DNA of 64,000 bases from CAYVAR01 sp964449675 (GCA_964449675.1 CAYVAR010000001.1:96692-160691); one strand, 5' to 3'. Positions 1-8,020 are shown, counted from the stretch's first letter. Translations and numbers: made by a program. Notes: generated by a model not told the origin, from the sequence alone.

Positions 1-1
1 T

Positions 2-310
2 CCGATAAAAATTTTTGAAGCAGCAATTGCATCAGTTGGTCCCAAGATGGAAGTGCGCCCAAGACGTGTCGGGGGAGCGTCATATCAAGTGCCCATGGAA
101 GTACGAGGTGATAGACGCGTCGCGCTTGCTATCCGGTGGGTCATTGCATTTGCAAAAAAGCGTTCGAATAAAGAATACACATCATTCGCAGAAAAACTTG
201 CTGCAGAACTTCTTGACGCTGCAAAAGGAGTGGGTGAGTCAATTAAAAAGCGCGACACCGTCCACCGCATTGCAGAAGCCAATAGAGCTTTCGCCCATTT
301 TAAGTGGTGA
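2..310 (+). CDS. rpsG: 30S ribosomal protein S7, C-terminal part (5' end outside window)
   Basis: The reading frame is open from base 2 and carries the S7 C-terminal half: the VRPRRVGGASYQVP segment, the LAIRWVIAFAKKR helix, the AAELLDAAKG motif and the ending NRAFAHFKW. S7 binds the 3' major domain of 16S rRNA and nucleates assembly of the 30S head. In most bacteria fusA follows directly; here fusA is 21 kb away. A 10-bp hairpin spans the stop codon, and a second, recoded copy of the last codons lies about 85 bases downstream. Identification is certain; only the N-terminus is missing. Confidence 0.97.
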   Translation, partial: PIKIFEAAIASVGPKMEVRPRRVGGASYQVPMEVRGDRRVALAIRWVIAFAKKRSNKEYTSFAEKLAAELLDAAKGVGESIKKRDTVHRIAEANRAFAHFKW

Positions 311-318
311 AAGCTCTA
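283..318. other. Hairpin spanning the rpsG stop codon
   Basis: TAGAGCTTTC (283-292) and GAAAGCTCTA (309-318) form a perfect 10-bp stem with a 16-base loop that contains the last S7 codons. No T-run follows, so it is not a standard terminator. It ends five bases before the structured RNA element and may protect the 3' end or be part of that element. Confidence 0.6.
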
Positions 319-322
319 TGAA

Positions 323-393
323 GTCCCGCCGAATCGCTCCACGAGCCGTCTACGAATAGTAGTGAAAAGGCGAGCGGTAAGATTGTGTGGGAC
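323..393 (+). ncRNA. Structured RNA element, copy 1 (after rpsG)
   Basis: Five nested helices can be drawn: P1 GTCCC 323-327 with GGGAC 389-393; P2 AAT 332-334 with ATT 382-384; P3 CGCTC 335-339 with GAGCG 372-376; P4 GCC 345-347 with GGC 369-371; P5 CTAC 350-353 with GTAG 359-362, closing loop GAATA. The copy after rpsI (42334-42404) has the same layout and near-identical loops, but P1, P2 and P5 each differ by a compensatory pair change (U-A/C-G, A-U/G-C, C-G/G-C). That is direct support for a conserved RNA fold. I do not recognise it as a known family. It begins 12 bases after the S7 stop and ends at a dead rpsG end. It could be a processing signal, an autoregulatory element or the RNA part of a mobile element. 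Strand is assigned from the host gene. Confidence 0.7.
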
Positions 394-394
394 G

Positions 395-423
395 AACCGT
401 GCATTTGCCACTTTAAGTGGTAG
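395..423 (+). pseudogene. Displaced, recoded 3' end of rpsG
   Basis: Read with one missing base near 409, this stretch encodes N-R-A-F-A-H-F-K-W-stop, exactly the S7 C-terminus. Almost every variable codon differs: Asn AAT/AAC, Arg AGA/CGT, Ala GCT/GCA, Phe TTC/TTT, His CAT/CAC, stop TGA/TAG. Conserved peptide with saturated synonymous change means it was once a translated gene end. The one-base deletion and detached position show it is now dead. It abuts the 3' arm of helix P1. Confidence 0.8.
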
Positions 424-501
424 TACTGCCCTCTACAAAGATCCCTGTGTATAGTAACATACTTCTTTTCATCTCTTCTTACAATTTTTATACATCGTTT
501 T

Positions 502-1653
502 ATGTCTAAAGAGATAACCACGTTATCGCGACGCGAATTTCTAAAAGGGATGCTTGGTGGTTCAGCGGGAGCACTCGCACTACTTTATACCCCAGATGGA
601 CTTGCTTGGCTTATGGGTGAGCCGTTGCAAGAAGAAGAACAAGAAGTTCCTTACCCAGATGGAGGTTGGCTTGAGACGATGGTTCCAGACAGAGCGGCGT
701 TTATCAAAATTGACGGGGGGCATCAGGATTACCTTCGTGACATGTGCCTAAAAAATTCAGTTCTACGAAGTGCACTCAAGCCTTTATATGATGATCTGCT
801 CTACTTACCACGATCCAGTCCTCCACTTCTTGGCGACGTCTTTCGGCAGCATTTAATGAATGCTGAAACAACATTAATCGCACATGCAAATACATTGCTC
901 GCGGGAGTTGAGGTTCAACATGCTCCGTCACTTGAAAATATAGTTCATGTCGCTTTATTTACTATGGCAGCTATATACAGTCCGTATTTAACGAGAAGTG
1001 ATGTACAAGAAATATTAGAAAAAAGTGATCTCCAGATACCAGAGGCACAAAAGGGTAGCTTATGGATTGACTACGATGGTTATAGAGTTCCTCGAATATT
1101 TCCAGTTGATATAAAAGAATGTGGATCTGCTGCAGACCAAATTCTTCGATGCGGAGGTATGGATAAAACAGTTCACCTCATCCAGCATTTGTTTTTGAAG
1201 TACCAATATTTTTATGCATTGCGTTATGGATTACAGGAAAAAGATCGAGTAACGAGACTCGCTCGTTTTATATCAAAGATTGGGTGGAGCAATGAGGCAA
1301 AAGCAACAATACTCGATACACTCGGTCAGTTTGCATGGGAATTTCTTGAGTCGATAGATCAGATTCGCAGTGACGCAACCACTGATGAAAATGGTGATCT
1401 AATAGATACCGGCTTTTTTGATCCATTTGTATGGCAAGACTTTCGGGCAAATATGGTCGGTGCTCACTACGCAGATGAACTTACTCGTCATACTCTTGCA
1501 TGGGATACAATAGATAAGATTGTTAATGAAATGAACGCGTTGACTAATGCGTCAGACGTTCCTCACGCGGGCGACGACGATACGTCTATAATCAGTATAG
1601 ACGAAATACCTCTATTTTCTGCTGTTTACGCAGGTCAGAATGCCTATGCATAA
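502..1653 (+). CDS. Predicted Tat-exported protein of unknown function
   Basis: The 383-residue product begins with a twin-arginine signal: SRREFLKG at residues 9-16, then a short hydrophobic stretch rich in Gly, Ala and Leu. The rest is acidic and mostly helical, without cofactor motifs that I recognise; one Cys pair (CGSAADQILRCGG) lies near the middle. Tat export suggests a protein folded before crossing the membrane, perhaps with a bound cofactor. The 3' end overlaps the AlkA-like gene by 14 bases. The start has no clear Shine-Dalgarno sequence, like several genes here. A role as a small subunit of a Tat-exported dehydrogenase (the sugar dehydrogenase lies two genes on) is only a guess. 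Confidence 0.8.
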   Translation: MSKEITTLSRREFLKGMLGGSAGALALLYTPDGLAWLMGEPLQEEEQEVPYPDGGWLETMVPDRAAFIKIDGGHQDYLRDMCLKNSVLRSALKPLYDDLLYLPRSSPPLLGDVFRQHLMNAETTLIAHANTLLAGVEVQHAPSLENIVHVALFTMAAIYSPYLTRSDVQEILEKSDLQIPEAQKGSLWIDYDGYRVPRIFPVDIKECGSAADQILRCGGMDKTVHLIQHLFLKYQYFYALRYGLQEKDRVTRLARFISKIGWSNEAKATILDTLGQFAWEFLESIDQIRSDATTDENGDLIDTGFFDPFVWQDFRANMVGAHYADELTRHTLAWDTIDKIVNEMNALTNASDVPHAGDDDTSIISIDEIPLFSAVYAGQNAYA

Positions 1654-2242
1654 AAGAGTTATTGAACACTTTCGTCTTAACGATTCGATCCTTTTTGCCT
1701 TCATTGATAAATTAGAACCAATGAAGTTGATTAAGTATGATGATTATTTTGTCTGTTTATGTCGGGAAATTATTGGACAACAACTTGCCGGGAAAGCTGC
1801 TGATGCGATATATAGACGATTCCTCAAGCTTTTCCCCAAAGGCTCCGTGACCCCAAAACGAACGCTTAAAATTTCAGATGACAAAATCCGCAAGATAGGT
1901 CTATCATGGGCGAAGGTAACATATATTAAGGACCTTGCGAAAAAAGTTTTCGATGGTGCACTCAACTTGAGGCGACTTCCATCGCTTTCTGATGATGAAG
2001 TGATAAAAGAGTTGGTGAAGGTAAAAGGTATCGGGCCGTGGACCGCTGAGATGTTTCTCATGTTTACCCTTGGCCGGGAAGATATATTTTCCTATGGAGA
2101 TTTGGGACTTCGAAAAGCGATTCAAAAACTTTATGGTTTTAAAAAAGAACCAACAATGCGTCAAATGGAAAAAATCGTCAATACGTGGAAACCATACCGT
2201 ACCTACGCGGCACGACTACTTTGGAAAAGTTTAGAGAAATAA
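1640..2242 (+). CDS. DNA-3-methyladenine glycosylase II-like (HhH-GPD)
   Basis: A 200-residue HhH-GPD glycosylase of the AlkA type, which excises alkylated purines to start base-excision repair. The helix-hairpin-helix reads LVKVKGIGPWTAEMFLMF around residues 124-141, and the catalytic Asp follows in the SYGDLGLRKA segment. CREIIGQQLAGKAA near the N-terminus matches the conserved first helix. There is no N-terminal AlkA domain, so it is the short form common in bacteria. It overlaps the upstream gene by 14 bases; ATG 1646 is an alternative start. An MGMT-like gene 6 kb on adds a second alkylation-repair function. Confidence 0.9.
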   Translation: MPMHKRVIEHFRLNDSILFAFIDKLEPMKLIKYDDYFVCLCREIIGQQLAGKAADAIYRRFLKLFPKGSVTPKRTLKISDDKIRKIGLSWAKVTYIKDLAKKVFDGALNLRRLPSLSDDEVIKELVKVKGIGPWTAEMFLMFTLGREDIFSYGDLGLRKAIQKLYGFKKEPTMRQMEKIVNTWKPYRTYAARLLWKSLEK

Positions 2243-2248
2243 GGTCTT

Positions 2249-3544
2249 ATGAAAAAGATATTGTACGTGACGATTGTATTTGGTGTCATGTTAGGAAGTT
2301 ACTATGGATATAGATTTTATTATCAAAATCTCCGCGGTATTGGTCCAGCAATATTGCCATCAGCTCGCAACATGGACCAACTTCTAGAAGAGCAGATCAA
2401 GCGTGAATCAAGTCCTGAGTCAGTGGAACCCAATACGACAGGATTACCATTGATCTTGCCAACTAAGTTCTCAATTTCAGTTTTTGCAAAAGACCTAGGG
2501 GGTCCACGTGTACTTGCCTGGGATCCCAATGGCGTTCTTCTTGCAAGCATTCCCAGTCAGGGGAGAGTGGTTTCGATACTTCGTGCGATTGGCGAGTTTC
2601 GAGATGACCAAGTTGCGACTGTCGTTGAAGGACTGAATCGTCCACATGGGATAGCATTTTTAGGAAATACACTCTACATCGCCGAGACGAACGCTGTAGC
2701 GACCTATGATTATGATGTTAATTCTCACAAAGCCACCAACAGAAAGAAGATAATCGATCTTCCAGAAGGCGGAAATCATTTTAGTCGAACAATCGGTTTT
2801 GGACCTGACGGAAGGCTTTATATAGCAGTTGGATCTTCATGTAATGTTTGTAATGAAAACGATTGGCGCCGGGCAAAAATTCTTGTTGCAAATGCAGATG
2901 GCAGCGACCTTAAGGAATATGCAACCGGACTACGAAACTCTGTATTTTTTACCTGGCATCCGTTGACAGGTGAGATGTGGGCGACAGAGATGGGTAGAGA
3001 TCTCATCGGTGACGGCATACCGCCGGATGAGATTAACCTTATTAAGGAAGGCGCCAATTATGGTTGGCCATATTGTTATGGGAAGAATGTAACAGACTTA
3101 ACGTTTTCTTCCAAAGGCTGTCAGGGCGCAATAGCTTCGCATATCGATCTGCAGGCACACTCGGCACCGTTGGGTCTCGCATTTATTCCCAATAGGAAGC
3201 CAAGTAGCTTAAAGGATGAAGGAGCCAACAAAATTGCGACCGCAAAAATATTGACTCCTTCGCTATGGCCGGAGGAATATCTGGGAGATTTGTTGGTTGC
3301 CTACCACGGCTCATGGAATCGAAGTACGCCAACAGGGTATAAGGTAGTGCGCATGAAACTCGATTCTCAAGGAAATTACGAAGGCATAGAAGACTTCATC
3401 ACTGGATGGTTGGGACATGCATCCGCTGCTGCCGGCGCTCTCGGCCGCCCGGTGGATCTTCTATTCGACCAAAAAGGAAATTTGTATATTTCCGATGACA
3501 AGGCAGGGGTTATATATCGCGTAACATTCCATAGTTTTGAATGA
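2249..3544 (+). CDS. PQQ-dependent sugar dehydrogenase family, membrane-anchored
   Basis: The 431-residue product has an N-terminal hydrophobic anchor (residues 4-22) and then a soluble-glucose/sorbosone dehydrogenase beta-propeller. Recognisable blades are GPDGRLYIAVGSSCNVC, EMGRDLIGDGIPPDEIN, the GANYGWPYCYG turn, AYHGSWNRSTPTGYK and the final GNLYISDDKAGVIYRV. Members oxidise aldoses outside the membrane using PQQ. No PQQ synthesis genes are visible, so cofactor would have to be scavenged, or the propeller does something else. It starts 6 bases after the glycosylase gene, so the two are probably co-transcribed. Confidence 0.88.
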   Translation: MKKILYVTIVFGVMLGSYYGYRFYYQNLRGIGPAILPSARNMDQLLEEQIKRESSPESVEPNTTGLPLILPTKFSISVFAKDLGGPRVLAWDPNGVLLASIPSQGRVVSILRAIGEFRDDQVATVVEGLNRPHGIAFLGNTLYIAETNAVATYDYDVNSHKATNRKKIIDLPEGGNHFSRTIGFGPDGRLYIAVGSSCNVCNENDWRRAKILVANADGSDLKEYATGLRNSVFFTWHPLTGEMWATEMGRDLIGDGIPPDEINLIKEGANYGWPYCYGKNVTDLTFSSKGCQGAIASHIDLQAHSAPLGLAFIPNRKPSSLKDEGANKIATAKILTPSLWPEEYLGDLLVAYHGSWNRSTPTGYKVVRMKLDSQGNYEGIEDFITGWLGHASAAAGALGRPVDLLFDQKGNLYISDDKAGVIYRVTFHSFE

Positions 3545-3580
3545 GGTTACAGCTAAACATAGTATAATAACATTGAACGT

Positions 3581-4012
3581 ATGGTCGAGCGACATAGGCC
3601 TATAGAAGATCGTCAAAATAATATACAGAATAGAGAAAAAATTGGTTGGTATGATGTTTGGTTTCTTCTTGCTACATCTGGATTGTTTGGCGTGTTAATA
3701 GTTCAGGATTTCTTAGAAAAAGTACAAAGATATAGTTTGACAATAGAAAGTTCTCCCGCTGTTTTGGTTCATGCAGGTATCCCATGGAGTGAGTGTTATC
3801 CACAAGAAAATTTTCCTGATTATGATTATAACGATCTTGTATTAGGATACGTGATGGATCTACTTCCACAACTTGATCCCACAAAAGACACATGGAGATT
3901 GTATAAACAATTTTTAGACGACAATAGTATTATGAATCCAGACGGAACAGTTTCTGCCTACGTTGTGCCAGATGTTGATCTCGACGGGAAGGTCTGCGGT
4001 ATAACTATCTGA
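3581..4012 (+). CDS. Hypothetical single-pass membrane protein
   Basis: The 143-residue product has a basic N-terminus, one membrane span at about residues 27-45 (VWFLLATSGLFGVLIVQDF) and an acidic outer domain. NPDGTV and DVDLDGKV near the C-terminus resemble calcium-binding loops of dockerin or EF-hand type. I do not recognise the family. It follows the sugar dehydrogenase by 36 bases and may belong to the same unit. Confidence 0.6.
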   Translation: MVERHRPIEDRQNNIQNREKIGWYDVWFLLATSGLFGVLIVQDFLEKVQRYSLTIESSPAVLVHAGIPWSECYPQENFPDYDYNDLVLGYVMDLLPQLDPTKDTWRLYKQFLDDNSIMNPDGTVSAYVVPDVDLDGKVCGITI

Positions 4013-4098
4013 GAAGATGGGAGTCTGCTCCTTTCAGGAGGAGGGTTGTATATTCCTTCTCGTACCGATAATCCTTAAATATTAACCTGAGTTTAGGA

Positions 4099-4140
4099 TC
4101 ACCCAAACGTAAACGCGTAGAGGTCGAGGGTGGCGTCAGT
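4099..4140 (-). pseudogene. Displaced 3' end of the dipZ-like gene
   Basis: On the minus strand this encodes D-A-T-L-D-L-Y-A-F-T-F-G-stop, nearly identical to the last 12 residues (D-G-T-I-D-L-Y-A-F-T-F-G) of the DipZ-like protein whose real end is at 4781. A 25-base core (4103-4127) is identical to 4785-4809. Homology stops abruptly upstream of the first Asp. The toxin/antitoxin cassette lies between the two copies, the pattern left by insertion at a gene 3' end. Confidence 0.8.
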
Positions 4141-4154
4141 TCGTTTGATAGTTG

Positions 4155-4172
4155 ACATTGTACATACAATGT
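4155..4172. promoter_or_regulatory. Palindromic operator of the toxin/antitoxin operon
   Basis: ACATTGTA-CA-TACAATGT is a perfect 18-bp palindrome 13 bases before the toxin start. Its right half contains a -10-like TACAAT, and TTGACA overlaps its left edge. Autorepression by the ribbon-helix-helix antitoxin at such a site is usual for this type of module. Confidence 0.6.
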
Positions 4173-4184
4173 GTCATCATCAAT

Positions 4185-4475
4185 ATGATGAGGCGGTTTG
4201 AGTTTAGCGGAGAGAAAAATGCGTTGATAAAAAGAAAGCACGGTATTTCGTTTGAGGAAATTATTGACGCATTGGAAGGAAAGAAAATTTTGGCAGCATT
4301 TCCGCATCCGAACCGGAAGAAATATCCAAATCAAACCATGATGATTGTAGAGATAAAAGGATATGCGTGTGTTGTACCGACGATAAAAAGTGAGCAGTCA
4401 ATATTTCTCAAGACCGCGTTTCCGAGCAGAAAATATACAAAGAAGTATCTAAAATCACGAAAGGAGGCTATATGA
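4185..4475 (+). CDS. BrnT-like toxin
   Basis: A 96-residue basic protein with the BrnT/RelE-like pattern: FEFSGEKNALIKRKHGISFEEI, then a central strand region and a C-terminal FLKTAFPSRKYTKKYL. BrnT toxins are ribonucleases that block translation. I start at ATG 4185 (4188 also possible) because the family starts there and the palindromic operator lies just upstream. It overlaps the antitoxin gene by ATGA. The cassette sits between two copies of the dipZ 3' end, so it is probably a recent arrival. Confidence 0.8.
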   Translation: MMRRFEFSGEKNALIKRKHGISFEEIIDALEGKKILAAFPHPNRKKYPNQTMMIVEIKGYACVVPTIKSEQSIFLKTAFPSRKYTKKYLKSRKEAI

Positions 4476-4774
4476 AAAAGCAGAAATCCGTTACTCTTGA
4501 TTCCTACGAAAAGGAGATCAACGATGCTATTGAACGGGGAAAAGTTCGAGAGGTTTCTCCCGCGGTTTTACAGCGTATGCGAGAGAAATATGCTCGAATA
4601 GCAAAATATACCAAAACACAAAGCAAAAAAGATCGACGCGTGAGCTTGCGGATGAATGAGCGAGACTTAGATGCTATTCAAGCGAAGGCTTCGGCTAACG
4701 GTTTACCCTATCAGACGCTCATCGCCACTATCCTTCATCAAGTGGCTACGGGTAAAGTCACGGTTACGCTGTAA
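4472..4774 (+). CDS. CopG/BrnA-like antitoxin
   Basis: A 100-residue protein. The C-terminal half (RVSLRMNERDLDAIQAKA, then GLPYQTLIATILHQVATG) is the ribbon-helix-helix fold of CopG/BrnA antitoxins, which neutralises the toxin and represses the operon. The charged N-terminal half is the likely toxin-binding part. It is translationally coupled to the toxin through ATGA and ends 10 bases before the duplicated dipZ sequence. Confidence 0.85.
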   Translation: MKKQKSVTLDSYEKEINDAIERGKVREVSPAVLQRMREKYARIAKYTKTQSKKDRRVSLRMNERDLDAIQAKASANGLPYQTLIATILHQVATGKVTVTL

Positions 4775-4780
4775 GGGCAC

Positions 4781-6541
4781 TTATCCAAACGTAAACGCGT
4801 AGAGGTCGATGGTACCGTCGAGGAATTCGAGCTTTAAAGTATGTTCTCCCGGAGTTGAAAGCTTGATAAGTTTATAGAGGCGATCAGAATCGATGGTTAC
4901 AATACCTTCTTTTGTATCTTCACCTGCAACGTTTATCGTCAGCGATTGATTATCCAATGTTACTCGTATTCTTCCGGTAAGCCCTTCGGTTTTCGGACGC
5001 ATGACGAGGAAGACTTCTTTGGCATCGAAGCGATAGGTAAGGGAAGAGCCTTGAGCAGGACTTGCGTACTCATCTCCGATCATCCATTGGCCACTGAGTG
5101 CAAATGAATTCCTGTTAAGGTTTGTTGGCGTAGTATAGAGAGTACCTTCATCAACCTTTACTCTTTCAGGAGAAGCAAGACCACTCATTCTCCGAAATCC
5201 TAGATACGTTTCCGGAGTACGTGTTTGCACTTGATACGTTGGATTGCTTATAGAAACATCGCCAACAAGTGATCCTGATTCTTCCAAAAGTTCCTGGATT
5301 TTTTTCTCGGTCTCGTCATAATTCCCTTCACCAAAATGCGTGTAGCGGATACGGCCATCTTTATCAATCAAATATTTTGCCGGCCAATACCTGTTGTTGT
5401 ACGCATTCCATGTTGCGTAGTTATTGTCCTGCATTACCGCATATTCAAGGCCGAAATCTTTAATAGCTTTGGCTACGTTGTCAGGATTTTTTTCAAATTC
5501 AAACTCCGGTGTGTGGACGCCGATGATCACGAGTCCTTTATCTTTATACTTGGCATGCCACGATTTGAGGTAAGGAAGTGTTCGAATACAATTTATGCAC
5601 GTATATGTCCAAAAGTCTACAAGGACTACCTTTCCGTGAAGACTTTTTATTGTAAGAGCTTGTCCTGAGCTTGTCGAAGGATTAAACCATCTTCCTCCTG
5701 AGATAAGCTCCGGTGCAGGACCTAAGTCGGGCGCAAGGAGCTTATTGAGCACATTTTTTTGAGGTTTTTGAGGAGCGCGAAGCACATCGAGCTGCTTTTT
5801 AACTGCGCTATTATCTTCAAACTTTGTGAGCCCGACGCCATAGTTTGGAAATTTGTCGAGGATAAAGGTTTGAAATTTTCTATCCAGTTGCAAGTAAATA
5901 CTTATGCCAGCAATGATCATCAAAACTCCAAATGCTTTTTGAATTTTTCCACTGCTTGCCAGGAGCCAAGGTACTTTTTGCAGCAACGTTCTGCCGCTGT
6001 AGGTGATTGCCAGAAGTGGCATTGACGTCCCGATAGCATAGGCAAGCGTAATGATAAACGCATCTGTCGTTACCGTGCTTGTTACCGCAATAGTGATGAT
6101 TGAGGCAAGAATTGGTCCGACGCATGGTGTCCAGACAAGCCCGAGGCTTAAACCGATCAGAAGTCCCGCAATCAGATCCGGTCTATGGTTGGCTGTATCC
6201 GGATTGGATTGGTTTATTGGAACAAGACCTGCAAATTTTGAGAAAAACTGCTCCATGCGCACTTGAAATTTTGGATACAATAAACTTAAGCCAAATGTCG
6301 CTACGATGACAACAGAGAGATTACGCAGAAAATCTGCAGAGAGTCCGGTAGACTTAACAATCGCGGTGAGGAAAAGAGTAAAAAAAGTAAAACTTGCAAT
6401 AAAGCCAAGGATAATGCCAATCGGTCGCTTTTTGCCGCCGGTGAGGGATCCGGAAAGCACGATGGGTAGAATCGGAAGAATGCACGGAGAAAGTATCGTA
6501 ACGATACCTGCCAGGAATGAAAAGAGTATGAGAAGAAACAT
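4781..6541 (-). CDS. DipZ-like protein: CcdA membrane domain, thioredoxin-like domain, C-terminal domain
   Basis: The 586-residue product carries electrons across the membrane to extracytoplasmic thiols. Residues 1-225 are a CcdA/DsbD-type membrane domain with the two redox cysteines in SPCILP (Cys20) and TPCVGP (Cys140). Residues about 285-430 are a TlpA/AhpC-like thioredoxin domain with CINC at 315-318. The remainder matches the extra C-terminal domain of DipZ proteins. Residues 289-295 (STSSGQA) come from an inserted interspersed repeat that kept the frame. The start lies one base after the stop of the membrane-anchored thioredoxin gene, so the two form an operon. Its 3' end was duplicated by the toxin/antitoxin insertion. 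Confidence 0.9.
   Translation of the reverse strand: MFLLILFSFLAGIVTILSPCILPILPIVLSGSLTGGKKRPIGIILGFIASFTFFTLFLTAIVKSTGLSADFLRNLSVVIVATFGLSLLYPKFQVRMEQFFSKFAGLVPINQSNPDTANHRPDLIAGLLIGLSLGLVWTPCVGPILASIITIAVTSTVTTDAFIITLAYAIGTSMPLLAITYSGRTLLQKVPWLLASSGKIQKAFGVLMIIAGISIYLQLDRKFQTFILDKFPNYGVGLTKFEDNSAVKKQLDVLRAPQKPQKNVLNKLLAPDLGPAPELISGGRWFNPSTSSGQALTIKSLHGKVVLVDFWTYTCINCIRTLPYLKSWHAKYKDKGLVIIGVHTPEFEFEKNPDNVAKAIKDFGLEYAVMQDNNYATWNAYNNRYWPAKYLIDKDGRIRYTHFGEGNYDETEKKIQELLEESGSLVGDVSISNPTYQVQTRTPETYLGFRRMSGLASPERVKVDEGTLYTTPTNLNRNSFALSGQWMIGDEYASPAQGSSLTYRFDAKEVFLVMRPKTEGLTGRIRVTLDNQSLTINVAGEDTKEGIVTIDSDRLYKLIKLSTPGEHTLKLEFLDGTIDLYAFTFG
4785..4809. repeat. 25-bp direct repeat bounding the TA cassette (right copy)
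   Basis: Identical to 4103-4127. This copy is part of the functional dipZ-like 3' end. The 682-bp spacing holds only the toxin/antitoxin operon, so the pair behaves like attachment-site or target duplications. Confidence 0.75.
5656..5680. repeat. Interspersed repeat inside dipZ (GAGCTTGTC family)
   Basis: Two tandem GAGCTTGTC words with flanks resembling the repeat at 45387-45405 and, inverted, the one inside miaB at 55449-55472. Here it adds about eight residues between the membrane and thioredoxin domains without breaking the frame. Confidence 0.7.
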
Positions 6542-6542
6542 G

Positions 6543-6980
6543 CTACTGTTTTGTTTTTAGTCTGTTTATGATGTCATTGACATCGCCGCCATTCCAAGTT
6601 TGGAGTGCATTGCCAACTTTATCAACTTCGACAAACGTATGCTGGTACGTTACTCCGTACCTCGTCTTAAGTGCTGTTTCACTATCATAATCAGTTTTCA
6701 AAATGACAACGCCTTCTGGTATTTGATTGGGATTATCACTGAGCGCTTTATCCAGTGGTCGACACGTTGGACACCAGGGTGCGTGGAAGTAGAGAACCCG
6801 GCGTTTGTCCGCCGCCGCGTCAAATGCAGTTTCTGAGTAAGGAATGTATCGATCAGTTTGACTTGCTACTTGAGGCGGCTGTGTTTCCCTAGTGTACGTT
6901 GGTGAGGAAGTAGATTTCACTGTAAAAAGAATACCTCCCACCACGAGAACTGCAACTACAATACCAATTATTTTTTTCAT
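6543..6980 (-). CDS. Membrane-anchored thioredoxin-family protein
   Basis: A 145-residue protein with an N-terminal anchor or signal (IIGIVVAVLVVGGILF), a linker and a thioredoxin fold with active site CPTC in FHAPWCPTCRPLDKAL (about residues 69-84). The conserved cis-Pro of thioredoxins is not obvious (TYQHTFVEV), so substrate choice may be unusual. It is the first gene of a two-gene operon with the DipZ-like protein, which probably reduces it. An extended -10 promoter lies just upstream. Confidence 0.85.
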   Translation of the reverse strand: MKKIIGIVVAVLVVGGILFTVKSTSSPTYTRETQPPQVASQTDRYIPYSETAFDAAADKRRVLYFHAPWCPTCRPLDKALSDNPNQIPEGVVILKTDYDSETALKTRYGVTYQHTFVEVDKVGNALQTWNGGDVNDIINRLKTKQ

Positions 6981-6992
6981 TGTTTACGTTTC

Positions 6993-7001
6993 AGTATAGC
7001 A
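6993..7001 (-). promoter_or_regulatory. Extended -10 promoter for the thioredoxin-dipZ operon
   Basis: On the minus strand TGCTATACT is a TGn-type extended -10, 13 bases before the thioredoxin start codon. No convincing -35 is seen. Confidence 0.45.
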
Positions 7002-7036
7002 CAATCTTTGATTATTTAAGGTAAAATACGGGAAGT

Positions 7037-8011
7037 ATGACGCTCCCACTTAACTGGGTCGATTGGATTATCCTTGCTGCTATTTTTTACTTTCTCGTTG
7101 ATGGATGGCAAGCAGGACTTGTTTCGCTCGTAGAAAGTTTATTAGCGTTTTTGGGATCACTTTGGTTATCTATAAAATACCATGCGTTGGTAGGAAATTT
7201 TCTTGTTGAAAAATTCGGAATCCCGCAACTTTGGTCATCAGTCGTCGGATATATCATCGTTGGTTTTGTTGCTGATATTGTTATTCGTGAAGTTCTCACT
7301 ATGCTCATCGGGAAACTTCCCAAAAAACTCGTAGAGTCAAAGACAAATCAATGGCTCGGGTCGATTGTTTCAGGTGTCAACGGCATTATCCTTGTCACGT
7401 TTGTACTTCTTCTTGTTACTGCGTTACCAATTCGAGGAACGGTAAAAAATGATATCAGACAATCTACAGTAGGTAAACAACTACTTTTACTTGCCAATCG
7501 GTATGCCGGACAAGTGAAATCGACCTTAGATGAAGCGACGAAAGAAGCACTCAAATTTATTACGGTACAGCCTACGTCAAAAGAGCGCATTGTTTTGGAC
7601 GTAACTCCTGGCAAAAATCAGCTTTCGATCGATAACCAGGCGGAGGTTACAATGCTTGAACTACTTAATAAGGAACGTGAAAAAGTAGGTGCACCACTTC
7701 TCGTTATTGACTCCAAAATTACCCAAGTCGCTCGATTACATAGTCGCGATATGTTTGAACGTAAATACTTTTCGCATATTACTCCGGAAGGGAAAGATGC
7801 TGGAGACAGGTTACAAGCGGGTGGAGTAGCCTATGAGGTGGCCGGAGAAAATCTCGCCTACGCACCGGATGTAAATACTGCACATCATGGACTTATGAAT
7901 AGCGAAGGACACCGGAAAAATATTCTTGATCCCCAGTTTCACCATATTGGCATCGGCGTCATTGACGGAGGAGTCTACGGCAAGATGTTTGTCCAAAACT
8001 TCACGGATTAA
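7037..8011 (+). CDS. CvpA-like membrane domain fused to a CAP/SCP domain
   Basis: Residues 1-130 hold four hydrophobic segments and the NWVDWIILAAI start of the CvpA (colicin V production) family. Residues about 195-324 form an SCP/CAP domain: LLNKEREKVGAPLL, the His of VARLHSRDMFERKYFSH, the AGENLAYAP motif and GHRKNILDPQFHHIGIG. CAP proteins are usually secreted, so the fusion places one at the outer face of the membrane. It is divergent from the thioredoxin operon. Function unproven. Confidence 0.88.
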   Translation: MTLPLNWVDWIILAAIFYFLVDGWQAGLVSLVESLLAFLGSLWLSIKYHALVGNFLVEKFGIPQLWSSVVGYIIVGFVADIVIREVLTMLIGKLPKKLVESKTNQWLGSIVSGVNGIILVTFVLLLVTALPIRGTVKNDIRQSTVGKQLLLLANRYAGQVKSTLDEATKEALKFITVQPTSKERIVLDVTPGKNQLSIDNQAEVTMLELLNKEREKVGAPLLVIDSKITQVARLHSRDMFERKYFSHITPEGKDAGDRLQAGGVAYEVAGENLAYAPDVNTAHHGLMNSEGHRKNILDPQFHHIGIGVIDGGVYGKMFVQNFTD

Positions 8012-8020
8012 TTTTCTTAT

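Noticed and set aside
314..339. RNA element as a mimic of 16S rRNA helix 42-43
   Set aside because: Copy 1 contains ATGAAGTC and GAATCGCT as in 16S near E. coli 1320-1340, but the first is not in copy 2 and spacing differs. Kept only as a weak idea for S7/S9 autoregulation.
333..376. Structured RNA element as group II intron domain V
   Set aside because: GAGCCG and GAAA strings are suggestive, but the stem lengths and order do not match domain V and there is no room for other domains.
4005..4334. Minus-strand ORF opposite the toxin gene
   Set aside because: It reads antisense through the TA operator and toxin. In its frame the dipZ relic is out of phase, and no domain is present.
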